Below, in pieces: positions 38,402 through 54,402 of a stretch of DNA of 64,000 bases; positions within the stretch are counted from its first letter, which is position 1, and each line of letters opens with the position of its first letter. The stretch spans positions 992,001-1,056,000 of the forward strand of contig JAQGEQ010000020.1 of NCBI GenBank assembly GCA_034620365.1. The letters run 5' to 3'. The translations under genes and the position numbers were made by a program. A model generated the notes under the pieces. That model was not told the origin of the DNA and ran no database searches. It saw only the letters and a list, made by a program, of their open reading frames with translations. This stretch comes from Pegea sp. RAD2-039. Taxonomy: Eukaryota > Chordata > Thaliacea > Salpida > Salpidae.

Positions 38402-40006
38402 TTACATTCTAGTTGGTTTGAGATGTAAGATATTAATTTGTTCAGTTGAAACAAGTTTTTTACTCCAAGATTGTGAGTTTAAGCCAGAAGTATCAAAGTT
38501 TAACTGCATATTGAGATTATCTCCATTCATAAGCCTGGATGTTGTTGTTTGAAGTTGGGCAGACAGAGCTTTAATGAAATTTTCATATGATGTTATTTGA
38601 TTTTCATTAAAATTAAGTGAAAGCTGAAGTAAAACAGGAAATGATTTTATTTCATGATTAGTTTTTATAACCTTAGGGACTGGTTTACATGGTTTTAAAT
38701 AAGGATGATCTGTAAATAAAGTAAGTTCTGGAACAGACCTTGAAGGAGAATTGTTAAAAGCTGATGGCTTAGGAGGTGGGGCATGAGAAGGGGGTGGTGG
38801 TAGAGATGTTGAAAAAGATGATGAAGAAGGTCTTGAAGTAGGTATTAATTGATGAGATGATGATGGTACTGGTGATGAGGACTTAGACTTAGGTTTTGCT
38901 GATGGAGGCAAAGTAGCAAAAGTTGATAGATTTGTAGAAGATGAAGATTTCGATACAGTTTTTGGAGGTAAAGGAGGAAGAATATCTACTTGTGAACTGG
39001 GTCTTGATGTACTTGAAACTGGTGGAAGAGGTAGATTTCTTGGTGAGCTAGGTCTTGATGTACTTGAAACTGGTGGAAGAGGTAGATTTCTTGGTGAGCT
39101 AGGTCTTGATGTACTTGAAACTGGTGGAAGAGGTAGATTTCTTGGTGAATTAGGACTTGATATATTTGAAGGTGGCTTAAAAGCTGAAACTTTTGGTGAA
39201 AACATTGTAGGTGGTATCAATGATAAGCTAAAGTCCTCATTTTTCTTCAATGTTATTTCAGACTTATTACTTTTATTATCATTTTTGTCTACCATCTGTC
39301 TTTTAAGCTTTTCAGGGCCTACAAAGCCAATAAAGTCATATTCTTGATTTACAGCAGATACAACTTGAGAGACACCAGTTTTAATTAAAGGATTACCTTC
39401 AACACCTTCTCTTTTAGCTTTACTTGGTGCAAACACAGCTGTTTTAGGTAAAGTAATCAACCTGTGTACAATTGAATCTCCAAAATAACTAAAATCTTTT
39501 GTTTGAAAAGCTTTAAGTGCAAAACTTATAGGATTATTTATTCCACTTCCTTTATATAAGCAACCAGCTTCTCTGAAATAACCAAAAGCTGTATCACCAT
39601 CACCACTAAACATATACAATAAGCCTAAATTAAACTGGACTTGCCAAGCATATAATCTAGCTTTCATATTTAGTTGTTTATAATCTATAAAATCATTTCC
39701 TCTTAAAGCTTTGAGACACTTTTTGAAATTTTCCCCAGCATCGGAAAACCTTTTAATCAAGCATTGTACAGCAGCTAGTTGAAAAAATCCAGCAGAGTTA
39801 TATTTATCCTTTTGAATACATACAAGAAAACAATTTTCTGCAAGTTCATATTTATTTTCGTTGAGATAACAGCATCCAATGTTATAGATAATATAGGAAG
39901 ATGGAGCATCAATTTTTTGAAAAGTTGAAGCAGCTAAAGAAAACTCATTTCTTTTAAAAGCATCAACACCATTAATATGTAAAATTATATTCTCCTTATT
40001 ATTCAT
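38402..40006 (-). CDS. p67phox/NOXA1-like NADPH oxidase activator, intronless
   Basis: Single exon of about 534 codons. The longer frame begins with TTG at 40030; the first ATG, at 40006, aligns with the p67phox start. Residues 1-150 form TPR repeats, with the conserved LRGNDFIDYK block. Its Arg (residue 102) and Asn match the Rac-contacting R102 and N104 of human p67phox. Residues about 212-232 (SQVVSAVNQEYDFIGF) match the activation domain that switches on the NOX flavoprotein. A Pro/Ser-rich linker then carries three copies of a 17-residue repeat, and the last 80 residues (FPVLLQLSLNFNENQIT...) may be a worn PB1 domain. No SH3 domain is visible, unlike p67phox (two) or NOXA1 (one). It probably acts in the cytosol with Rac on a NOX1/2-type oxidase. 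The intronless form suggests a retrocopy. Confidence 0.82.
   Translation of the reverse strand: MNNKENIILHINGVDAFKRNEFSLAASTFQKIDAPSSYIIYNIGCCYLNENKYELAENCFLVCIQKDKYNSAGFFQLAAVQCLIKRFSDAGENFKKCLKALRGNDFIDYKQLNMKARLYAWQVQFNLGLLYMFSGDGDTAFGYFREAGCLYKGSGINNPISFALKAFQTKDFSYFGDSIVHRLITLPKTAVFAPSKAKREGVEGNPLIKTGVSQVVSAVNQEYDFIGFVGPEKLKRQMVDKNDNKSNKSEITLKKNEDFSLSLIPPTMFSPKVSAFKPPSNISSPNSPRNLPLPPVSSTSRPSSPRNLPLPPVSSTSRPSSPRNLPLPPVSSTSRPSSQVDILPPLPPKTVSKSSSSTNLSTFATLPPSAKPKSKSSSPVPSSSHQLIPTSRPSSSSFSTSLPPPPSHAPPPKPSAFNNSPSRSVPELTLFTDHPYLKPCKPVPKVIKTNHEIKSFPVLLQLSLNFNENQITSYENFIKALSAQLQTTTSRLMNGDNLNMQLNFDTSGLNSQSWSKKLVSTEQINILHLKPTRM
39000..39152 (-). repeat. Coding minisatellite, 51-bp unit x 3
   Basis: Three nearly perfect tandem 51-bp units, plus a decayed edge on each side, inside the p67phox-like gene. 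Each encodes the 17 residues SPRNLPLPPVSSTSRPS. The unit length is a multiple of three, so copy-number change keeps the frame. Confidence 0.92.
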
Positions 40007-40030
40007 TATCCTGGATAAGAAGTTTAACAA

Positions 40031-41409
40031 AATTTGAGAATTAGATATAGAAAAATTTACAAAAAATTCAAGTATACTAAATATAACAAAATTTTACAAA
40101 GATAAATGTACTTTAAAACTGACATATCATGTGTTTTTCTTCTAACAAACAATGTATATCTCAGATAATAAGATAAGTTATACTACATGTCTATGAAGTA
40201 CCAGGTGTATTGATTTATTCATATTTATTATATACCATAATAAATCAAAAAATTTATACCAACCACAAGATATTAATTGAATTAAACATTGGCCTAAATA
40301 AAAAATATTTAAAATTGCTAATAAAAATTTATAACTATAAAAAACAATAACAAAGGCGTAGTTATTAATTGAAGTTGCTCTGGTTAGACAAAGTGGTTAA
40401 ATAAATAATTGTAACTAAACAAAATTCTCTAAGCCAGATATCTACTTATTTCTAATCAGTTACATTTGTATTATGATCAATTATTATTTATATTAAAAAC
40501 TTATAATTGTTTTTCTTGAGCTTAAATTTTTTAAAAAAGTTTATTCAAAACGAATAGTTTGAAAGGATACAACATATCTCATATGATATTAGCAATCTTT
40601 TATTTATTTGTTATCTCCTTACTTGGACGTTTAAACAGAATATATAAAGTTTACTTCTTGATTTAGATCTTACTTTTTACTCTACTAAGTGGTTACGACA
40701 ATTTTAAGTTGCTATAAAAACAATTTTAAGAAAATAATATTTCATTAAAACAAAGACCCTATTTTACGTATCAGTCTGAAATTGTTTAATAAAAATTCCT
40801 TTATGAAAGTGTCTTTTTCAAGTTTTTTTCAACGTTTTTATTCAAAATGAAAATTCTGTTTCTTGTCCATTTGTAATCTTTGTAATAACCTTGCAGCTTT
40901 CTTCTTCCTCTTATAAATGTTTATTTTTTAGCCTTCACCGTTCAATAGTTCTAAAGTCATAAAATTTTTGTATAAATATAATGACATAGGCTCAATATTT
41001 GATGTTTAAAGTGTATTTACAATAAAATAAAACAAAAGTAAACTTGATTTTACTCAAACGTTTTTCTGACTTACCTTGAGCTAAGACATTTTTCAGCCAA
41101 GCTTTTAGGCAGAAGTTAATATTTTAGTTTTTGTAAATATCGAAAAGATGATTTTACTGAGAAACAAAGAAACTAAATAAAAAATAATGTTTAAACTGAA
41201 ACCTTAAGTGAAAAAACAGTTAGATAATAAAAAGTGTGCTAAACAAGTAAAAAAGTTTTAAACAAACAGTAATACTTATTTAAATGCAAATCTTTCGAAA
41301 GGTTTGTGTCTTATAACTAAATTTAAAGAATAATATTGAAAAAATGGTAGATAGACTAATAAAAACTAGCTAACAATAAATATCTAAGCTAAAGCTCTAA
41401 ATGTGGGAA
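40031..41409. other. Intergenic region between the p67phox-like gene and SLC7 copy B
   Basis: AT-rich and noncoding. It should hold the promoter of the p67phox-like gene and the 3' UTR of the transporter. I see no repeat and no RNA gene. Confidence 0.45.
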
Positions 41410-42840
41410 TTATAAATCTTCTTGGACAACAGGTATAAGTTTTTGTAAAAATATTATAAAAGTTTTAACTGCATTAAAAGAGTAACACGGAAAAATATCT
41501 ATATTTTGAAATACTTTTTTTTTAAATAAAAGATACACCGGAAAACCAGTGGCCAAAATAGCTGTACCAATCATACTTTTAATGGTCTCAGTAAAGTAAG
41601 GAACAATCACCAGAAAAACACATACAGCAGTAAACAATATGGGAAAAACCAAACTAAATTTGATAGGTCTGGGCATTTCCGGCTTTTTAACACGCAAATA
41701 TACTTGCCCCAGAATAGATAAACCAACAGTCAGCCAATACATAAAACTATAGAATTTGATGAGATCAAACACATTTTCTACACATAGGTACACCAGAGTT
41801 AATGACCCTGTCAGAAAAAGACTTGGAATAGGTGTCAAATGGGTAGGACTAACCATGGCAAAATATTGTGGTAGGTGACCTTCTCTTGCAGCAACATAAA
41901 ACAGTCTTGAAGAAGCATAAAAAGAAGAGTTTAAAGCTCCAAAAGTTGACATGGCAACAAAAATTGACATGATCCAAGCATAATTACCAAGTGTCTTACT
42001 TGCAAAAACTAGAGCAACAGCATCAGCACTGACTAACTCTTCAGGGGTCAACACAGCATAATATGCCAAATTAGCCAATAGATAAACAACTGTACATAAA
42101 GGCATTGAAATATAAATAGCACGTGGTAGATTTTTATATGGATCTTTCAATTCTTCAGTCATAAAATTCAAAGTATCCCATCCGGCATAGGAGTAAAGCC
42201 CAGAATATAAAGATAAAGTAATACTTCCAGCGCTAAGTGTAGTTCCCTTCCATACATCTCCGAAAGATCCTACAGTGGTACCATGATTTATGTAAGTCAC
42301 CAAACCAGCAATCATAATAACTATCAATGCAATTATTTTTGCATAAGAGAAGAAATCTTGTATTAAGGTTCCATATTTTACACTGTAGCAATTCATTGCT
42401 AAAATAAATAAGCAACAAACAGCAGCTAGTAATCTAACAGCAATAAAAGGTGAATCACATGTTGGAAAAAAAGGTTTTATCAGATAATCAGCAAATGTGA
42501 TAGCAATAGCAGCTTGAACGGTTGGCTCAATGATTAAAACAGAAATCCACATTCTGACAAAACCTAACAGTGGTCCAAAAGCTTCTTTGATATATGAATA
42601 ACTTGCTCCAGATTTAATGATAGTTGTTCCTAGTTCAGCATAACAAATAGCACCTACACAAGATATAATTCCACTTATCGTCCAAACTATTAGGCTGAGT
42701 CCCACTGAACCACTGTGAATTTGGACTCCTTTTGGTGAGAGAAAGATTCCTGAACCAATGATATTTCCAATTATTATTGTAACACCATTACGTAAAGTTA
42801 AATGCCTTTTTAGCTGTATTTTTTGTGTGTTTTCCATCAT
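41410..42840 (-). CDS. SLC7-family amino-acid transporter, copy B
   Basis: Intronless 476-codon frame, a paralog of the gene at 140-1561 in the opposite orientation. It has the same LAT-type landmarks: NIIGSGIFL in helix 1, CYAELGTTIIKSGASYSYI, and FPTC for the disulfide to an SLC3 heavy chain. The first about 63 residues differ at many sites from copy A, the next about 370 differ at only a handful, and the last 35-40 are unrelated, ending in IFLQKLIPVVQEDL. Two ATGs lie together at the start (42840 and 42837). Substrate unknown. Both copies look intact and expressible. Confidence 0.93.
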   Translation of the reverse strand: MMENTQKIQLKRHLTLRNGVTIIIGNIIGSGIFLSPKGVQIHSGSVGLSLIVWTISGIISCVGAICYAELGTTIIKSGASYSYIKEAFGPLLGFVRMWISVLIIEPTVQAAIAITFADYLIKPFFPTCDSPFIAVRLLAAVCCLFILAMNCYSVKYGTLIQDFFSYAKIIALIVIMIAGLVTYINHGTTVGSFGDVWKGTTLSAGSITLSLYSGLYSYAGWDTLNFMTEELKDPYKNLPRAIYISMPLCTVVYLLANLAYYAVLTPEELVSADAVALVFASKTLGNYAWIMSIFVAMSTFGALNSSFYASSRLFYVAAREGHLPQYFAMVSPTHLTPIPSLFLTGSLTLVYLCVENVFDLIKFYSFMYWLTVGLSILGQVYLRVKKPEMPRPIKFSLVFPILFTAVCVFLVIVPYFTETIKSMIGTAILATGFPVYLLFKKKVFQNIDIFPCYSFNAVKTFIIFLQKLIPVVQEDL

Positions 42841-45250
42841 ATTTATTTTATGTTTTGAATTAAATAATATAAAGTTACACGTAAAGTATAACTTTAAAAA
42901 AACTTATTAGACTGTAAACAAAAATGATTATATTACTTTTCACTTAATAGCTAATTCTTTTGAAACTGTAATAGTGTTTGAATACTTGTAAATATTCTTG
43001 TTAGTATTCTGATAAATAACAAGAAAAAACATTGTTATCACTTTCTTTGTAATGTTTAATCAACTTTTGATTGCTGCCTCTTTGACACAAGTTCTATCAC
43101 TGAAGTTTATATTGTCACAGTTGTTAATATAATCGCTTAGTAAACCTAAAAATAAAAATGTAATTTATAGCTAATTAATCAATTGCATTATAGGCTGGCA
43201 TTAGAATTTTAACAGTCTAAAACTTTAAGCAGTATTATTGATGCAATATCAAATTTTTTATCTTTTCGTGTCATACATTATAGCTATTTCAAATATAAAG
43301 TTATCATTTACAAGACAGTTTTGTTATAAAAAATGCTTTCATTAGCAAGTTAATCAGTCATAATTATTTACTAAAATTTATTCTCTATAAAAATCTGGTA
43401 CTTCAACTTAAATAAAAACTTTCATTTACTAAACTAATGCAATTTATGTTACCAACTTATTCTGATTATGACAATAATCTCCATCGTCTTAGTATTAAAA
43501 GGCCAATGTTTGATTTTCTTTCGTAAAATTGCATCAGAATTTATTTTAATTTTACAAAGTCAATTAATTTATTGACTGATCAACGTCTTTGTATACATTA
43601 ATTAGTAAAAGTATTTTATTGGATTTTTTGTTGTAAGAACTTATAACATTAAAATTAATCTATTGTAGGTTTAAACTAAATTTAAGAAATTATTGTTAAA
43701 GTTCTTTAGTCTTACCACTTCAAAATCATTTGTAAAAAATATAGAATTGTATTTTTGTTTAGAAGAAGAATATACAAAAAATGAGTTATAAATATTTTTC
43801 ATTGAAATCAAATATAAAGTAAACTAAAGAAAACGTTTCAACATTTTAAGTTTGTTATTTAATAATCATAAACAACTTAGTGAATTTTTTAGTAAAAATA
43901 AAAAAACGTAATTCGTTATAATCCGTTTATTATAAGAAATAATTACCTAATCTTTTATAAAGCAACTTGTATTTTTCAAAACTGTATTTTATCACTATCC
44001 ATCCAACAACAAAGTTTACAGGATTCACATAAAATTCAGACTATACTTGTAAAATTTTTATAAAAGTTGTGACGAAACATTGCAAGCTCTGTAGTAATAA
44101 CTTTCAGGTAGTAATATACGTTTGTTATATTTCCAATATTTCAAAACTTAATAAAGATGATAGAAAATAACATTAAGGTCTGACTCAATCTGTTAAAGTA
44201 TTAAGTTTAAGTATCTTTTAAGTGTTGTGATATAACTTGATTGAAAATATCATTGTTAAAAATATATACAAAACAAGTTACTTTCCTGTTGTAATCTCAA
44301 TTTTACATTTAAACTTAGTTACTTGAAAGTGTATTTGTGAGAACAACTAAATTAAATAATAAAGACAAATTCTAAATAATATTTTTTGCTCTAAATTTTT
44401 ATTTATTTAAGTTACTTATTGTAAATACTTCACAACAAAAACTTTAGTTCCAATAAGCATTAAATGATCATTCACTTCAACAAACTTTGAAATGAACTTT
44501 GGAATAAGAGACCGACTACGTTATATTGCGTCATTGTGAATTTCTCCTTTTTATTTAGAAACGATCAATGTTTACACATTGGAACTTTACAAGATCGACT
44601 TTTAGAATTGAACCAAATTGAAGAAAAGGTAAATAACAAAATCAAGCAATGTTTCTGGATTGTATTCAAACAAATATTAAATTAATTAAATTTGATGAGT
44701 TTTTCTGTAATTTTTAAAACAAGAAAAGTATTAAAAAAGTTGCTGAAATATTATATATTATTATTTGCTACCAAATTAAAAATAAGAGCTTGCTTAATTT
44801 ACAACAGATAATTTCACACCTATGACCCTAAAAACTAAGTATGAATGAGATATCAGTTCTTTTAGGCAGCAACCTAAAAATGGATATTTATTTAGAAAAT
44901 CATATATTTAACACTTATTTCTCTGTCTTATATTATCAGATTTTTAAAAGTAACTTTAAAACTTATTATTTAAACTTATTAAAATATTTTACTAACTTTA
45001 TTAAGTTCTGTAAAATCGTAATAAATAATAACATATAGTAATAGCATTGCTAGCAATGGCAAACGCCATCAGCCGACCCTATCTCCATTTAAAAGATGCC
45101 CGCAGTCGATATGCAATCGCTTAACTTCAATACCAGTAATTGGAAGGATACCACGGCGGATCGCTCCGAATGGTGTTCTCTACTTTCCAAATAACTGAAG
45201 GAGAAAAAAAAACCGCTTAAAATAAAAAAAGGAAACCTTTAAAGGCTTTT
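42841..45250. other. Intergenic region, mostly featureless
   Basis: AT-rich DNA upstream of SLC7 copy B. The only candidate coding piece is 44559-44628, an open stretch bordered by TTTAG and GTAAAT (reading NDQCLHIGTLQDRLLELNQI). I cannot connect it to a gene. Confidence 0.4.
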
Positions 45251-45254
45251 TATT

Positions 45255-46160
45255 TTAACAAAGTCTGAAGTTATAACATTCTCCCGTAAGCCAGCGGCCA
45301 ACTTCAGCAACCAATACTACATCAATGGATCCATTCTTGAACGAGTATCCTCAGTCATAGACCTCGGCATTACTCTGACATCTGACTTCAAATGGCACAG
45401 TTATGTTTCCAGAATCTTTGGAAAATCTATCAAGCTTGTCCACCTCATCATAAAGACTTTTAATTCTAAAGATCCATGGTTTTTCGTCAACCTTTTCAAA
45501 CTGTACATACGCCCTATTCTTGAATACAATATCAGTGCATGGATGCCATATCAAGTTGGTGATATCAGAAAAATCGAATCTGTTCAGGCAACATTTACGA
45601 GATTGGTTTGCAGGAAACTTAATATCAAATACGAGAGTTATAAGCATCGTCTCAGCTTCTTCAATCTAGATACTTTGGAAATCCGAAGAATTAAATACGA
45701 CCTTATTCTGATTTTTAAAATTATTCACAACCTAATTGATCTTCAGTTTGATGACTTTTTCTCCATTAGTCCCTCCCTCAAGTTATATCAACTTAGAAGA
45801 CATAAATTACATCTTAATAAGCCCACTCCACCAGCTACGTTAACCAGATTAAGTTTTTTCTCATACTGCACAATCAGTACATGGAACAATCTGCCATCAG
45901 AGATTGTCATGTCAAAATCACTTATGCTGTTCAAGAAAAAGCTGAATTGTTATAATATCGCCAACATTGCCATTTCTAAACTGTGAATTTTTCTCTTTTA
46001 CAATACTATGATTCTGTGCAATTCTTCATTGTCATATACTTTTTCGTTTACACGTCAAATAGATCTAATTTGTGAGAATGTGTGTTAGCGAGAGGTGCTC
46101 TTTTTAGGCACCCTCCTTCACATTTATTGTAATAAATAAAAAATAAATAAATAAATTACA
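45255..46160 (+). mobile_element. 5'-truncated LINE: C-terminal part of a reverse transcriptase with 3' hairpin and (TAAA)n tail
   Basis: An open frame from about 45263 to the stop near 45986 (about 240 codons) encodes the thumb/C-terminal region typical of jockey/CR1/L2-like LINE ORF2. Landmarks are VIDLGITLTSDFKWHSY, LFKLYIRPILEYNISAW, IESVQATFTRLVCRKL, YKHRLSFFNLDTLEIRR, FKIIHN and a closing TISTWNNLPSEIV. The upstream catalytic core is missing, as expected of incomplete reverse transcription. A stem-loop at 46090-46115 and a tail of ATAAATAAATAAAT end the copy. The frame is still open, so the insertion is young or recently decayed. Confidence 0.85.
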
Positions 46161-46719
46161 TAACTCAGAGCAATTCCATCAATCAAAGCACATCCCACAT
46201 GGCCGTTCGAAGCAGGTACCTTATACTATTATTGTATTATAAATTGCGTAAAAAACAAACGGTAACTAATGATGAACACTTACGTGGAGTCTTAAAATCT
46301 GTTACACATAGTATCCATGATAAAAAAATTTACATCAGAGTAGAACTTTTCTGCAAAAGATGTTCTTAAAATAAAATCGACGAAAGCTTGTTTCCAGGCA
46401 ACTAAATCTTATACTGAATATCATTTCGCAAGTTTGAAAGTATTCTTATTTAAAGATGATATGTTCAAGTTTTAAAAATAGTGAATAGTTATTGTAGTAT
46501 TCGCGTTGGTGGCTACCTATTCAACTTAGTACATCTAATATCTGATTCAAGATTTTTCACCACATGGCTTGCGACATTTTTTCACTGATGACAAATTTAT
46601 TTTCCCTATTTTTGTGGCGCATACTGAATCAACGCTGAAAAATTGATTTGTCGAGATGGAACATTTTTCGAGTGTAAAGTGAGCTTTAAAAAGACGTAAA
46701 TTTTTATTATTCTACACCA

Positions 46720-46960
46720 TGTGACGACTACCATCCTCCTTACATTACCATTAACAGTAAGATACTCACACTCATTCAGAACTTCAAGTATTTGGGAATT
46801 ATAATATTATTTAACGTTGGTAAGCTGGCAAACACCAACAGAGCTTTTGACGGACTTTATAAAGAACGCAGAGTAACAAACAGCTCAGGATTTGAACCTA
46901 AATCAGCCAGTATAGAGCTGTCATGTATGGATCAGAAGCAACCATCACTTACCAATTATA
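46720..46960 (+). mobile_element. Decayed LINE reverse-transcriptase fragment
   Basis: Short remnant reading ITINSKILTLIQNFKYLGII, the typical strand before the thumb (F-K-Y-L-G). After a frameshift a VMYGSEAT piece near 46920 recalls the L-Y-G-S-E motif of RTE/jockey-like elements. It differs from the element at 45255-46160. Confidence 0.5.
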
Positions 46961-47089
46961 TTTTATACCTTCCTTCCCATCGTTTTTATTCAAGTTTCTT
47001 TTTACAAACACTTATTTTTATTATTTGGTTCATCTCTGCACTAACCTCGGATCTGAAAACTAATTTTTTGAATTTTATACTATAGCAAC

Positions 47090-48422
47090 AGTTTTTAGTA
47101 AAATATTTATTTAGATAAGAATTCCGATATTTCTTTTATGAAAAAAGTCACACTTTATACTAAGATGCATTTGTTAAGTTCTTAAACTTTCTTTGTATAC
47201 CTTAATTTTTTCGAAAAGTTACCTCTTAGCTTTATAGATGACTTCTACAAGTAGTACACCTTGCAAGTACTACATATTACTAATGAAAATAATATTTGTA
47301 AAAATAACTTTTTATAGCCATCAACTTATGAAAAGCATAAAGTTTGGCTTTTATTCTTAAGGATTATTAAAGCGCCATTTTATCGCAGCTGTATGTTTCC
47401 TTTTTACTACGTCAGCTAAGGTCTTTAATGCTAGGCGAACAAATATGGTTCGTTCTAGAATCTACCCTCTATTGTTATTCAAATCATTGGTTTGTTTACT
47501 GCATGACTTGTTTATCTTGTGAATTATTGAGATCAGATTAAGTAATTTTCCAAAATTGTTTAATGGATATTATATTGATTCATGTTTAGTTGTGGTTAAA
47601 ATAAAATTATTTCTGAAAAATCTGATATCATTTTACGCTGTTTATGGTAATTCATAATTTTAACACCCCTAGTAGTATTTTATTGACAATGATTTATGAA
47701 TTATTGTTATTAACTGCTTCATAATTGTAGCTAAATATTGTAAATTGAACTTGTATATTTTTTCTTTTACTTTTTTGGATTAATAAATAATTTTAATCTA
47801 AGTGTTTATGGTCCTACCAATATTCTTATAAGAATATTTAGGTACAATGTAAAAAACATATCTGAAGACAGTGATTTTGGTAGTTCAACTTTCTCATATC
47901 ATTATTAACCATTTATTATCTAAATTCATTCAGTCATTTATTAACCAAATTTGAAAATTCTCAAAATTTGAAAACCTTATAATAAGAGCTAAAAAAAGTT
48001 TTTTGTTTATTAATCATCTGAAATAAATGAAATTTTTTAACATACTTGAGTATGTCTGTAATTAGATATACTATTTTTTACCAGTTGTTTATATGTAATT
48101 ATTTGATATTTGAATATTACCCAAAATTAGTTATAGAAATTTATGAATAACTTTTTATATAAGAGTTTTATATTTATTGATACTTTTTTACTTATCTTTG
48201 CTAAAGCTTAATTATTGCTGATAGCCTTTTGTTTACATTATTCATTATAGCTATTATTAACTAACATAAAAACTGATGTATTTATTGATATTGTTTACTT
48301 GTACTTAAGCATGTAGTGCTTTGATAATCTATTTTTTTGCTTTTTTATTTCCTACTTTATTTTCAAGTAGATCCCAATGCTACTTTGATTTGTAGTCATA
48401 GGCACCTATCAATAAAATTTCA
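47090..48422. other. Intergenic region upstream of the USP gene
   Basis: AT-rich and noncoding. It should include the promoter and 5' UTR of the deubiquitinase. Nothing specific is seen. Confidence 0.45.
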
Positions 48423-54282
<5,860 letters not shown>

Positions 54283-54396
54283 CAGAGTACATCATTTCTT
54301 GTTATTTCTTTATAAGTAAAACCCTCATTAAAAAGCAACTTTGTTTTCTTGAACCATTCTTCATCATATTAATGTTGAGATTTTACTCCAAGTCTA

Positions 54397-54402
54397 AATA
54401 AA
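54397..54402 (+). promoter_or_regulatory. Poly(A) signal AATAAA of the USP gene
   Basis: Canonical hexamer about 115 bases after the stop codon, on the gene's strand. Confidence 0.5.

Noticed and set aside
40007-40030. Longer N-terminus of the p67phox-like frame
   Set aside because: It begins with TTG; the ATG at 40006 aligns with the p67phox start.
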